Positions 1 through 6,696 of a stretch of DNA of 64,000 nucleotides are shown one piece after another. The notes under the pieces were generated by a model. That model was not told where the DNA came from. It searched no databases and was given only the letters and a program-made list of their open reading frames with translations. Origin of the DNA: a virus; IMG/VR virus record IMGVR_UViG_3300009176_000002, positions 1-64,000 of that record; one strand, 5' to 3'. Position 1 is the first letter of the stretch. Each line of letters begins with the position of its first letter. The translations under genes and the position numbers were made by a program.

Positions 1-571
1 AGATGATGAACCGGAGGGTTGCCTCCGACCCTGAGGGAAACACATCCAGACTCGTCGGCACCTCCCCGAACGCATCCCGGCCAAAGGCGACGATCTTGGT
101 CGCGGCGGACGGCACCGCCGAGAGCCACAACCACACCTCTTGCGTGAAGGCTGGGGGGAGCTGCGGCAGCGGCGCTGCCTGGATGAGGCCGGTGCCGTCG
201 AACGCCATGCCGGTGGTGCCGGGGGTGATGCCCGCGACACCGAGGGTTACGCCGCCAGAGATCGTGCCCGGCCGCACGCCCTTCTTGTCCGCCGCGGTCA
301 GCCCGCTGGTCTCGCTGAGCGGCCAGTAGGAGATCGCCCCGTCGGCCGCGACGCGCGCCTGGTAGTCGGCGTAGGAGGGCGCGGGGCCGGAGGGTGGGGG
401 CGGGGGCGGGAGCCCCCCGATCAGGGCACCGGCGCTGGCGACAAACGTCAGCTCGCGATACGGGATGTCGGCGGCAGCATCGACCACGCCGACCCCGCTG
501 CCATACACGTCCGACAGCCGCACGGGGATCGTCGTGCTCGCAAGCGGCAGCTGGTAGCGGCGCACCGCCAT
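1..571 (-). CDS. Tail-fibre-like protein with LamG-type domain (3-prime end beyond window)
   Basis: The ATG at 571 opens a frame still open at base 1, so only about 190 N-terminal residues are visible. Residues 1-52 form a small domain (YQLPLAST, RLSD, IPYRELTF) that resembles the whole upstream neighbour (574-864). A proline linker (GLPPPPPSGPAP) follows. From residue 80 the sequence shows a LamG/concanavalin-like pattern: YWPLSETSG, MAFDGTG and FTQEVWLWL. Such domains in phages usually bind surface glycans or decorate fibres. The gene follows small connector-type genes at the end of the head operon, which fits a fibre or appendage protein. LamG assignment is from pattern recognition; the binding partner is unknown. 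Confidence 0.7.
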   Translation of the reverse strand, partial: MAVRRYQLPLASTTIPVRLSDVYGSGVGVVDAAADIPYRELTFVASAGALIGGLPPPPPPSGPAPSYADYQARVAADGAISYWPLSETSGLTAADKKGVRPGTISGGVTLGVAGITPGTTGMAFDGTGLIQAAPLPQLPPAFTQEVWLWLSAVPSAATKIVAFGRDAFGEVPTSLDVFPSGSEATLRFII

Positions 572-573
572 GG

Positions 574-864
574 CTAGAACGGCACCCCGAGAATCGTGAG
601 GGTCGCCCCCGCCCCGACCGCGTAGAAGTCGCTGAGCTTCACCGGGCCTGTGCTGAATGGCCCGATGGTGAGCGGTGCGGCGGCCGCGGTGATCTTGAAG
701 CCCGTCCCGGTCGTCACCGTGTTGGTGTTGCCGAGGAAGGCGTCGGCGCCCACCGACTGAAGGAGCAGCTGGCGGAAGGGGATGTTCAGCGACTCGTCCC
801 CGAGGAAGGGGTCCGACAGCCGCTTCACCCCGGCGGCCAGGGCGATCTGGTAGGTCTTGACCAC
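574..864 (-). CDS. Small virion-associated protein, paralogous to the N-terminus of the next fibre gene
   Basis: A 96-residue protein whose stop lies 2 bases before the start of the fibre gene at 571. It has no membrane segment or Cys pair. Its pattern YQIALAAG...RLSD...IPFRQLLLQS...GADAFLG recurs at the N-terminus of the downstream fibre protein, so the two look like a duplicated attachment or assembly domain. Position at the end of the connector block suggests a small structural component. No family name can be assigned from the sequence alone. Confidence 0.65.
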   Translation of the reverse strand: MVKTYQIALAAGVKRLSDPFLGDESLNIPFRQLLLQSVGADAFLGNTNTVTTGTGFKITAAAAPLTIGPFSTGPVKLSDFYAVGAGATLTILGVPF

Positions 865-873
865 ACCCGCCTC

Positions 874-1161
874 CTATTGCTCGTCGATGGTGCCCGGGTT
901 GCGGTCCTTGAGCGACGGCGGCTCGGGCGGGGTGGCGGTCGGCTCGAAGCGGTTCGGCGCCTGCGGCAGGCCGCTGACCGAGTTCGGCGTCTCCTCGCCA
1001 CCAGGGGTCGGCACCGTGGGGTTCGGCCAGAACGGCTTGACCGCCGCCTCTCCCTCGTAGGAGACCTGCGGGTCGGAGCCGGAGCCGGTCACACCGTCGC
1101 CGCCGAGGTCGGTCGATTGCGGCATACCGGGGTTGTCCCAGAACGTCTTGAGGTCACCCAT
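874..1161 (-). CDS. Short proline-rich hypothetical protein of the head operon
   Basis: The chosen ATG at 1161 is preceded by AGAGGA at a good distance and gives 95 residues beginning MGDLKTFWDNPGMP. The frame is open further upstream, but that part lies antisense-free inside the neighbouring connector gene and lacks a better start. The protein is polar and rich in Pro, Gly and Glu (TPPEPPSLKDRNPGTIDEQ at the C-terminus) and looks mostly disordered. Function unknown; its place among connector genes suggests a virion or assembly role. Confidence 0.6.
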   Translation of the reverse strand: MGDLKTFWDNPGMPQSTDLGGDGVTGSGSDPQVSYEGEAAVKPFWPNPTVPTPGGEETPNSVSGLPQAPNRFEPTATPPEPPSLKDRNPGTIDEQ

Positions 1162-1180
1162 AAGATCCTCTCTTGTCGTG

Positions 1181-1897
1181 TCACCAGTAGCCTGCAGCGC
1201 TGGCATCAGTGGTCCGGATATCCCCTGAGTCGAGGCAGCCGCACTCTTCCGGCCAGCTGTCCCAGAGGTCGTCGGGATATTGCTCGTCGTCGCGGAGGCT
1301 GAGCGCCTGGAGCCCGAGGCGGAACTCCTGCGCTTTCGCCTGGGCCAGCCCCGCGTTGAAGTAGGGGTTCGGCTTGTCGGGGGTGCCCGGCCACAAACCC
1401 GCCTGGGCCAGTGCTCCGGCGACGAGCACCTCGGCACCGTTGGCGAGCACCCCCGGCAAGATCGAAGTGTCGGTCAGGCGGTCAGCCTGGCGGTTGTAGA
1501 CCACGGTCAGGGTGGAGCTGCTGCCGTGCGGGTAGTAGAGATAGCGCGCGCGGCCGGTGACCGGGTCTGGGGTCGAGGCCACGAGCGCCATGACCTGCCC
1601 GGTATTCGTGCCGCCCGGGTCGGCTTTCGCCAGGTCGTCGAGCGAGTGGTTGAAGCCGATGCGGACCTGGCGCGTCTTGTCGACGATGACCTTGAAGCTA
1701 CCGAAGTCGGCCGGCGTGACGAGGTAGAGGTCGGCCGGCAACGGGTTGACGACCAGCTCCCCGCGCAGGAAGCCCCAGTGGCGATAGGCGGCCAGCTGCT
1801 TGTAGGCGGCGTTCACCCACTCGCGGGCAAGGAAGGTCGGCGCGGCTGGACAATACAGCCGCACCGTCCGCCAGCAATACCCGAAGTCTTCAGCCAT
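1181..1897 (-). CDS. Head-tail connector/adaptor-like protein
   Basis: A 238-residue protein starting MAEDFGYCWRTVRLYCP. An N-terminal helical part (REWVNAAYKQLAAYRHWGF) is followed by a beta-rich middle (VVNPLPADLYLVTPADF, VRIGFNHS) and a helical C-terminal part (LANGAEVLVAGALAQAGLWPG, AQAKAQEFRLGL). This architecture, with helices enclosing a beta insert, is common in phage adaptor (gp6/gp4-like) proteins. It also resembles the two adaptor-like proteins at 59719-60366 and 60436-61182. The start has no strong Shine-Dalgarno sequence. Assignment to adaptors is inference from fold pattern and position. Confidence 0.6.
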   Translation of the reverse strand: MAEDFGYCWRTVRLYCPAAPTFLAREWVNAAYKQLAAYRHWGFLRGELVVNPLPADLYLVTPADFGSFKVIVDKTRQVRIGFNHSLDDLAKADPGGTNTGQVMALVASTPDPVTGRARYLYYPHGSSSTLTVVYNRQADRLTDTSILPGVLANGAEVLVAGALAQAGLWPGTPDKPNPYFNAGLAQAKAQEFRLGLQALSLRDDEQYPDDLWDSWPEECGCLDSGDIRTTDASAAGYW

Positions 1898-1912
1898 GGG
1901 ACGGGCTACTGG

Positions 1913-2233
1913 CTACTTGCCGATCGCCTCGAAGCGCGCGGTGTAGGCGGAGAGGTTCACGCCGCCCGCGACCTCGACCCCGGTCGTGCCGACCAGCCAC
2001 TTGATGACGCCGCCGGTCGGTGTTGGCACCCACACCGGATAGCTGTAGAGGGTGCCGTTGGTCGCGGGCGTGAACAGCATCAGCTCGACGCGCCCCATGC
2101 CGAGGTCGGCAGCCGCGATCGGGTCCCCGCCACTGACGTAGCTGGCCGGGCCGACGTAGCCGCCGATCTTGCGGATGCGCGCCGCGCTGCTGTCGTGATA
2201 CTGCAGGTTCGTCTTGTCGATCGTCCCGGTCAT
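1913..2233 (-). CDS. Small head protein, probable capsid accessory
   Basis: A 106-residue protein (MTGTIDKTNLQYHDSSAAR...) with alternating hydrophobic/polar beta-like stretches (RVELMLFTPA, LYSYPVWVPT, VIKWLVGTTG) and no Cys. It lies two genes downstream of the major capsid gene in the late operon, a slot usually taken by decoration, neck or minor head proteins. No signal peptide or membrane segment. Function assigned only by position. Confidence 0.55.
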   Translation of the reverse strand: MTGTIDKTNLQYHDSSAARIRKIGGYVGPASYVSGGDPIAAADLGMGRVELMLFTPATNGTLYSYPVWVPTPTGGVIKWLVGTTGVEVAGGVNLSAYTARFEAIGK

Positions 2234-2261
2234 GTTGTGCGTCTCCTATCCGGCTGCCGCC

Positions 2262-2831
2262 TTAGATCATGTCCGGCAGGTTGAGGTCGACCAGGACCTT
2301 CTGGTTGCCAGTGCCGCCGGTGACGTCGGTCACCTTGGTCGGCCCGGCGACGGTGCCGAGCGGCTGGGTGGTCGGGGCGGTGCCCGCCGCCAGGAGGACG
2401 CCCAGGTCGGTCGCGCCACCGAGGACCGAGTCGCCCACGACGGCAGCCGCGACGTTGGCATCGGACGCGCGCACGGGGCACGGCCCGCCGAACTGGATGC
2501 AGGTGTAGTTGCCCTTCTGCGGGGCGACGACCCCGATCACGCCCGCGACCTGGTTGAGGGCGGTGCCGCCCGCGGTGCCGACCAGGTAGTTGGCGCGGTC
2601 GGTCCAGTAGACCGGCTGGCCGGTCTTGGGCGCGGCGACGGTCGCCGGGTCGATGCGGACGACCTGGAAGCGCTTGGCGCGTGGCGGGGCGGCCGGGGTG
2701 CCGCGACCCGTCGGGTGCTGCATGGTGAAGCGGGCACCGAGCGTGCCGGGCTGCGCCAGGGTCGGGGTGTCCTCCTTGGTCGGATCACCCGACTGGAGGT
2801 AGACGGCGTTCTGCTCGAAGATGCTGGGCAT
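2262..2831 (-). CDS. Probable head decoration protein
   Basis: A 189-residue protein directly downstream of the major capsid gene. It begins MPSIFEQNAVYLQSGDPT and is rich in Thr, Pro, Gly and Val, with beta-type segments (AKRFQVVRID, VAGVIGVVAPQKGNYTCIQ) similar in style to capsid-stabilising (gpD-like) proteins. Abundant virion proteins are often encoded next to the capsid gene, and the upstream site AAGGAGAAG is strong. No catalytic motif is visible. The decoration role is inference from position and composition. Confidence 0.55.
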   Translation of the reverse strand: MPSIFEQNAVYLQSGDPTKEDTPTLAQPGTLGARFTMQHPTGRGTPAAPPRAKRFQVVRIDPATVAAPKTGQPVYWTDRANYLVGTAGGTALNQVAGVIGVVAPQKGNYTCIQFGGPCPVRASDANVAAAVVGDSVLGGATDLGVLLAAGTAPTTQPLGTVAGPTKVTDVTGGTGNQKVLVDLNLPDMI

Positions 2832-2869
2832 GACTCTTCTCCTTCAGCTCGTTTCTGTGAATGAGCGGG

Positions 2870-3922
2870 TTAGCTGCCGATCCCCTTCAGGACCCGAGAG
2901 AGCCGAAGGGCTTTGACCGTGAGGTTGCCCGCGAAGAGGATCTGCCCGGCGACCTGGTTGTCCTGCCGCGCACCCTTGAAGCCGGTGAAGCCGAAGGCGA
3001 ACTTGCGCGACTGCGCGATGTAGAGCCGGATGTAGGCGTCGTCGCCCTGGGGACCGAAGTTCAGCCACCAGAAGGTCTCGAACGGCGCGTAGTAGTTGCC
3101 CAGGTCGTCGTCGTTGACGCCGTCGGCGCCGGGGCAGTACTGCGACATCGTGATCGTCGCCTTGTCGAACTTCATGCCCGGCCAGTTGATCTCGGGCTGG
3201 GTGGTGTCGATGATCTGGTGCGGCAGGAAGTTCTCGGCGATGAAGCCCATGCAGCGGTTCGTGGTGATGGCGATCGTCGGCGCCTCGTTGCCGAGGATGC
3301 AGCTGAAGTAGCTGTGGCGCAGGGTGCGGTAGGAGATCGGGGCGCCGCCGAGATCGGAGGGGATCAGGCCCGCCGGGGGATCGAGCGCGGGGCTGACGTC
3401 AACGCGGGTCTGGCCGCCGTAGCTGGGGAACGCGGCGCCGGTCCAGCTGGTGTCGCCGGTGCGGCAGAGCGCCTCCTCCATGCCGTTGATCTCCATCGAG
3501 CGGTCATCGCCCGCGAGGGCCTGGCCGTGATGGAAGGCGGCGATTTCGAGAATCGCCGACATCGTGAGTGACGCCTGCGCCATGTCGGTGCGGATGACGG
3601 AGAAGGCCGCGCGCGGGCCGGCCAGTTCGACTTCGAGGTCTTCGAGGAACTCGGTGACGCCGACCTGGTAGTAGCGCGGGCCGAAGAGGAGACCCGTGCG
3701 GGTCTGCCGGCGGGTGATGTCGAACGAGCTGCCCTTGCGGTAGGCGCCGCCCTTCATCGGCTTGTACATGAAGTTCTCCTGGATTTGTGGACCGATCCAC
3801 TTCCGGGAGAAACGGGCTTTCGCCATGGCGATGAAGGGACCGGCCTTGAAGTAGCCGTCGACTACTCCCGGTTCGATTTCCTTCGTGACAGTGGTGTTGA
3901 CTTCGTCGAGCTGGATTGCCAC
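2870..3922 (-). CDS. Major capsid protein (HK97-fold type expected)
   Basis: A 350-residue protein, a usual length for a phage major capsid protein, encoded immediately downstream of the scaffold-like gene. It has an N-terminal extended part (LDEVNTTVTKEIEP), a long alpha/beta region with the conserved-looking segments FDITRRQTRTGLLFGPRYY and EFLEDLEVELAGPRAAFSV (E-loop/spine helix style), and a C-terminal beta part ending FAFGFTGFKGARQDNQVAGQ and LTVKALRLSRVLKGIG. No catalytic residues. The order terminase, portal, scaffold, capsid supports the call strongly. The exact capsid family cannot be fixed by eye. Confidence 0.85.
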   Translation of the reverse strand: MAIQLDEVNTTVTKEIEPGVVDGYFKAGPFIAMAKARFSRKWIGPQIQENFMYKPMKGGAYRKGSSFDITRRQTRTGLLFGPRYYQVGVTEFLEDLEVELAGPRAAFSVIRTDMAQASLTMSAILEIAAFHHGQALAGDDRSMEINGMEEALCRTGDTSWTGAAFPSYGGQTRVDVSPALDPPAGLIPSDLGGAPISYRTLRHSYFSCILGNEAPTIAITTNRCMGFIAENFLPHQIIDTTQPEINWPGMKFDKATITMSQYCPGADGVNDDDLGNYYAPFETFWWLNFGPQGDDAYIRLYIAQSRKFAFGFTGFKGARQDNQVAGQILFAGNLTVKALRLSRVLKGIGS

Positions 3923-3972
3923 GAGTGCCTCCTGCGATCACCGTGGCGGGCGGGATACGCCTGCCGCGGGCG

Positions 3973-4764
3973 TTAGGTCTGTTTGGCCGCGACCAGGCGC
4001 TCGTACTCCGCGACTGCGGAATCGAGCGTGTGCGCGGCGGTGCCGTCTTTGGTCGAGAGCACGTCGAGCGGCGAGGACTCGGAACGCAGCGGGAAGGGCT
4101 GCGACGCGGAGGCGGCCGTCCGCTGGCCGAGACGCTTCTCGACCTCGTCGTTGAAGCGCTTCTCCTCGACTTCCTTGTTCTTCGCCTGGATGCGCTCGCC
4201 GTACTTCTCCTGATAGGCGTCCTGGAGCGAGTAGACCCGGCCCGGCTGCCCGACAATCGGGCGTCCGAGCTTCGGGTTCTGGACCAGCTCCGTCATGTCG
4301 AGCGGTTCACCGAAGACGTGCGAGTGCCAGCCACCCTGGGTGGCGAGGAACGCCGAGACCGCGATGTAGTCGCGGCCCGCCTCGTTGATGGCCTCTTCAG
4401 CGATCCGCCGGATGGCGGCCGGGTCGAGCGTCGAGTTGGGCTGGGGCGCGGCGGAGCGGTCAGCGGGCGGTGTCGGGTCGGGCGCGCGATGCCCGTTGGT
4501 ACGCGCGGATTCCAGCGCCTGCTGGTTGTCCTTGTACCAACCGTCCAGCTGCGTGTAGTACTCGGTCAACGACTGCTCCTTGCCCCGCAGGTCGTCCATG
4601 TGGCGGCTGTAGTCACTGCGGCCGAGGGCGCCATCACCGATGAGGGTGACTGCCTCTTTGGCCTCTGCGGCGTTGAAGATCGCCTCGGCCTGTGCGCGTT
4701 GGCTCTCGGGGAGCTTGGCGAGCACGCCAGCGAGGAACGACTGCCCAGACTCGAATGCGCCCAT
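3973..4764 (-). CDS. Capsid scaffolding protein
   Basis: A 263-residue, highly charged and helical protein immediately upstream of the major capsid gene. N-terminal helix LAGVLAKLPESQRAQAEAIF, long helices with heptad character (MDDLRGKEQSLTEYYTQLDG), a disordered Pro-rich middle (DPTPPADRSAAPQPN), and a Glu/Lys-rich coiled-coil tail (RIQAKNKEVEEKRFNDEVEK) before the C-terminus. This helical, acidic, Cys-free make-up and the gene order are typical of scaffolds that guide procapsid assembly. AAGGAG lies just upstream of the ATG. No protease motif is seen, so scaffold cleavage is not indicated. Confidence 0.75.
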   Translation of the reverse strand: MGAFESGQSFLAGVLAKLPESQRAQAEAIFNAAEAKEAVTLIGDGALGRSDYSRHMDDLRGKEQSLTEYYTQLDGWYKDNQQALESARTNGHRAPDPTPPADRSAAPQPNSTLDPAAIRRIAEEAINEAGRDYIAVSAFLATQGGWHSHVFGEPLDMTELVQNPKLGRPIVGQPGRVYSLQDAYQEKYGERIQAKNKEVEEKRFNDEVEKRLGQRTAASASQPFPLRSESSPLDVLSTKDGTAAHTLDSAVAEYERLVAAKQT

Positions 4765-4938
4765 GACGCTTCACTCCTTCGCCACCGAGGCGAGCTGGCC
4801 TGGAGACCCTTCGCAGGAGGCGAGCAAGGTCCCCGAGCGTGCCTCTCGGGTGCGAGCTACTGGTTGAACGGGGTGGTCGTCGTCGGAGGAGTGGTAGGCG
4901 TCGTCGTCGGCGGCGGGTCGAGCGGTTGCGAACGAGAG
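4765..4938 (-). other. Gap containing an open Pro/Thr-rich frame without a start codon
   Basis: These 174 bases separate the Ig-like protein gene (stop at 4939) from the scaffold gene. In one minus-strand frame, closed by a stop at 4857-4859, the sequence reads SRSQPLDPPPTTTPTTPP and then TTTTPFNQ. It has no ATG, GTG or TTG start in that frame. It would be reached only if ribosomes changed frame near the end of the upstream Ig-like gene. The same PPTTTTT-type tail occurs at the end of the protein encoded at 27310-27663. It may simply be a trinucleotide-rich spacer. Confidence 0.35.
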
Positions 4939-5394
4939 CTAGCTGATCTGGTTCATGAGCGGGACCGGCTTGCTGGCGTAGGCCGGGTCGAGCGGCACCT
5001 CGCGTGGCGGCGTCATGTTGAAGAGCAGCGTGTTGCTGTCCACGCCGCCGGTGCGCACCAGGACCGTGATGGCGGGGTCCGGCCCCTGCCACAGCGGCAT
5101 GTTCACGCCGGTGGTCAGCTCCTCGGGGGAGACGAAGTTGGTCTCCTCGTCCTGGCCCGCGAACACGATGACCGAGGTCGCGTCGAAGAGTGTGCCGACC
5201 ACCCGCAGCATGAAGGACGGGTCGCCGACGGCCGCCGAGGACGGGAGCAGCCCGGTGAGGACGGACACAGGCTCGGCGACGCGCGGCGCAGGGGTCGACT
5301 TCGCGGCTGGCTTGTCGGCGTGCGTGTGCAGGTCGTCGCTGCGGCGCGGAGAATCGGGCTCGGGGACGTCGTGATCGCGGCGGATGGGTGCCAT
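4939..5394 (-). CDS. Ig-like (IPT/TIG-type) small virion protein
   Basis: A 151-residue protein. Residues 1-45 are charged and disordered. The remainder contains the pattern LFDATSVIVFAGQDEETNF then VSPEELTTGVNM, which follows the IPT/TIG Ig-like template (a hydrophobic strand, then T-x-FVS-x-x-ELT-x-x-V-x-x-P). Such single Ig-like domains are common on phage capsids and tails, where they bind surfaces weakly. The gene lies between a Gly/Pro-rich protein and the scaffold gene. The domain call is by pattern; location on the particle is inference. Confidence 0.55.
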   Translation of the reverse strand: MAPIRRDHDVPEPDSPRRSDDLHTHADKPAAKSTPAPRVAEPVSVLTGLLPSSAAVGDPSFMLRVVGTLFDATSVIVFAGQDEETNFVSPEELTTGVNMPLWQGPDPAITVLVRTGGVDSNTLLFNMTPPREVPLDPAYASKPVPLMNQIS

Positions 5395-5418
5395 ATCAGC
5401 CTCTCTCGATGTGCGTGG

Positions 5419-5850
5419 TTAGATCGCGCCCGCGCCCGAGATGCCACGGTCCATGCCGCCCATCGGCGGGGCGGGGCCGGCGGCGGTGGGCGACACAGGG
5501 CCGGCGCCGCTGCCCATCAGGCTCGCGGTGTATTGCGCCAGCAGGTCTTTCATCATGCCGAGCAGCCCTTGCTGGTCGGGGGTGATCTGCAGCCAGCTGT
5601 CGAAGATGTCGTTGACCGATTGCGCCGAGGAGACGATGCCGGTTGTGACCTCGGGCGGCATCCCGCTGGAGGGGATCGAGCCGGCCAGGCCCTTCATCGA
5701 GAACGGGCCGCCGCCACCGGGCGCGCCAGGTGGGGGACCGCCCATCGCGGTCGGCGAGGGAGGAGGGGCGTCGAGCGCTCCGGAGCCGGGCGTCGGCCCG
5801 AGACCGGGGAAGCCGCCGCCGCCGAAGCTGGGAGAGCCGGGGAAGGGCAT
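5419..5850 (-). CDS. Gly/Pro-rich head-operon protein with short helical core
   Basis: A 143-residue protein. Residues 1-50 are almost only Gly, Pro, Ser and Ala; a helical core follows (VTTGIVSSAQSVNDIFDSW, LGMMKDLLAQYTASL), and then another Gly/Pro-rich tail (GMDRGISGAGAI). The core resembles the helical segment of the Gly/Pro-rich protein at 14253-14867 in composition. Start overlaps the stop of the preceding gene by one base (TGATG-type junction at 5850), showing translational coupling. Function unknown; likely virion or assembly associated by position. Confidence 0.6.
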   Translation of the reverse strand: MPFPGSPSFGGGGFPGLGPTPGSGALDAPPPSPTAMGGPPPGAPGGGGPFSMKGLAGSIPSSGMPPEVTTGIVSSAQSVNDIFDSWLQITPDQQGLLGMMKDLLAQYTASLMGSGAGPVSPTAAGPAPPMGGMDRGISGAGAI

Positions 5851-6167
5851 CAGCGTCGTCCTCCTGAAAGAGAGCGGGGCGCGGTGATCGGCTTGCGCGA
5901 GGGAGACTTGGTCGTCTCCTTCGGGAGGGCGATGTCATCGCGAATCGAGCTGAACTCGCGCTTCGACAGCTCGTCGGGGCGCGGCGGTTCCGACCGGAAC
6001 TTGTCGTAGTAGGAACGATTGACCGTCCGATACAGCTCGTCGTCGCCCCGGCGACGGCTCCCCGACAAGGGCTCCGTCATCGAGGCGCGGGTGCTCTTCT
6101 CCATGTCCGCGGCGAAGGGATTCTTCGGCGCGGCTGGTGGCGTCGGACGATCGCCCTTGTCAGCCAT
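5850..6167 (-). CDS. Small charged head-operon protein
   Basis: A 105-residue basic protein (MADKGDRPTPPAAPKNPF...). Middle segment RTVNRSYYDKFRSEPPRPDE and C-terminal PITAPRSLSGGRR. The C-terminal TAPRSL-x-GGRR end is also found in the 58-residue protein at 6472-6648 (TAPRSLAGGRR), so the two small proteins share a tail. Coupled by single-base overlaps to both neighbours. No known domain recognised; it may bind nucleic acid or act in head assembly. Confidence 0.55.
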   Translation of the reverse strand: MADKGDRPTPPAAPKNPFAADMEKSTRASMTEPLSGSRRRGDDELYRTVNRSYYDKFRSEPPRPDELSKREFSSIRDDIALPKETTKSPSRKPITAPRSLSGGRR

Positions 6168-6472
6168 CAGCGCTTCCCACCCGCGAAGCCGCCACCCTTG
6201 CTGAAGCCGAACTTGCTACTCGACTTCTTGCCGAACGGCTTGCCGTCGGACTTGCCACGACCGCCCTTGGCGACCGCGGGTGAGACCGGCGTGTCGCGGT
6301 AGCTGCCGGTCGAGGCGGCGGAGGTCGGGGCGCTGGCGCTGGCTTTCTGGAATGGGGGCATCGCGCTGTCTCCTGCGGGGCTGCTGCCGGGGCGACTCCC
6401 GCGCTGACCGTTGCTGACGCGCCGCGTCTGCACGCGGTGGATCATGTCGTCGAAGGATTCACCCGAGGCCAT
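6167..6472 (-). CDS. Small Ser/Gly/Lys-rich head-operon protein
   Basis: Start at 6472 overlaps the stop of the upstream gene by one base, giving 101 residues beginning MASGESFDDMIHRVQTRR. The C-terminal half is a basic Gly/Ser/Lys-rich stretch (KSDGKPFGKKSSSKFGFSK) ending GGGFAGGKR, which suggests disorder and nucleic-acid or membrane contact. No family recognised. It is one of four translationally coupled small genes between the ART-like gene and the Ig-like gene. Confidence 0.55.
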   Translation of the reverse strand: MASGESFDDMIHRVQTRRVSNGQRGSRPGSSPAGDSAMPPFQKASASAPTSAASTGSYRDTPVSPAVAKGGRGKSDGKPFGKKSSSKFGFSKGGGFAGGKR

Positions 6473-6648
6473 CAGCGACGCCCTCCTGCGAGGGAGCGGG
6501 GGGCTGTGGGGCGCTTGCTGCCTTCCCACTTCGAGGAACCAGGCTTGCCCTTGGCGATCGAGCCGTAGAAGACACGCTCGCCCTTTGAGGGGCCGTACTG
6601 GTCCTGCATCGAGCTGAGGACTTTCGATCCGCTGGGGGTGAGGGGCAT
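6472..6648 (-). CDS. 58-residue head-operon protein
   Basis: ATG at 6648, stop at 6474-6472, sharing one base with the next start. The protein contains SSMQDQYGPSKGERVFYGS followed by IAKGKPGSSKW, a compact pattern that looks conserved (aromatic and Gly residues spaced regularly), and ends TAPRSLAGGRR. That tail is nearly the same as the end of the protein encoded at 5850-6167. No function can be assigned; the context is late virion genes. Confidence 0.6.
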   Translation of the reverse strand: MPLTPSGSKVLSSMQDQYGPSKGERVFYGSIAKGKPGSSKWEGSKRPTAPRSLAGGRR

Positions 6649-6696
6649 GAGCTGAGAGTTAGCGTCAGGGGAGATCGGGAGGGCGTCAAGCCCCCC

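Noticed and set aside
3916-6009. A 697-codon plus-strand frame opposite scaffold and small head genes
   Set aside because: Arg/Ala/Val-rich text typical of the complement of high-GC coding DNA; the minus-strand frames carry all coherent, coupled genes.
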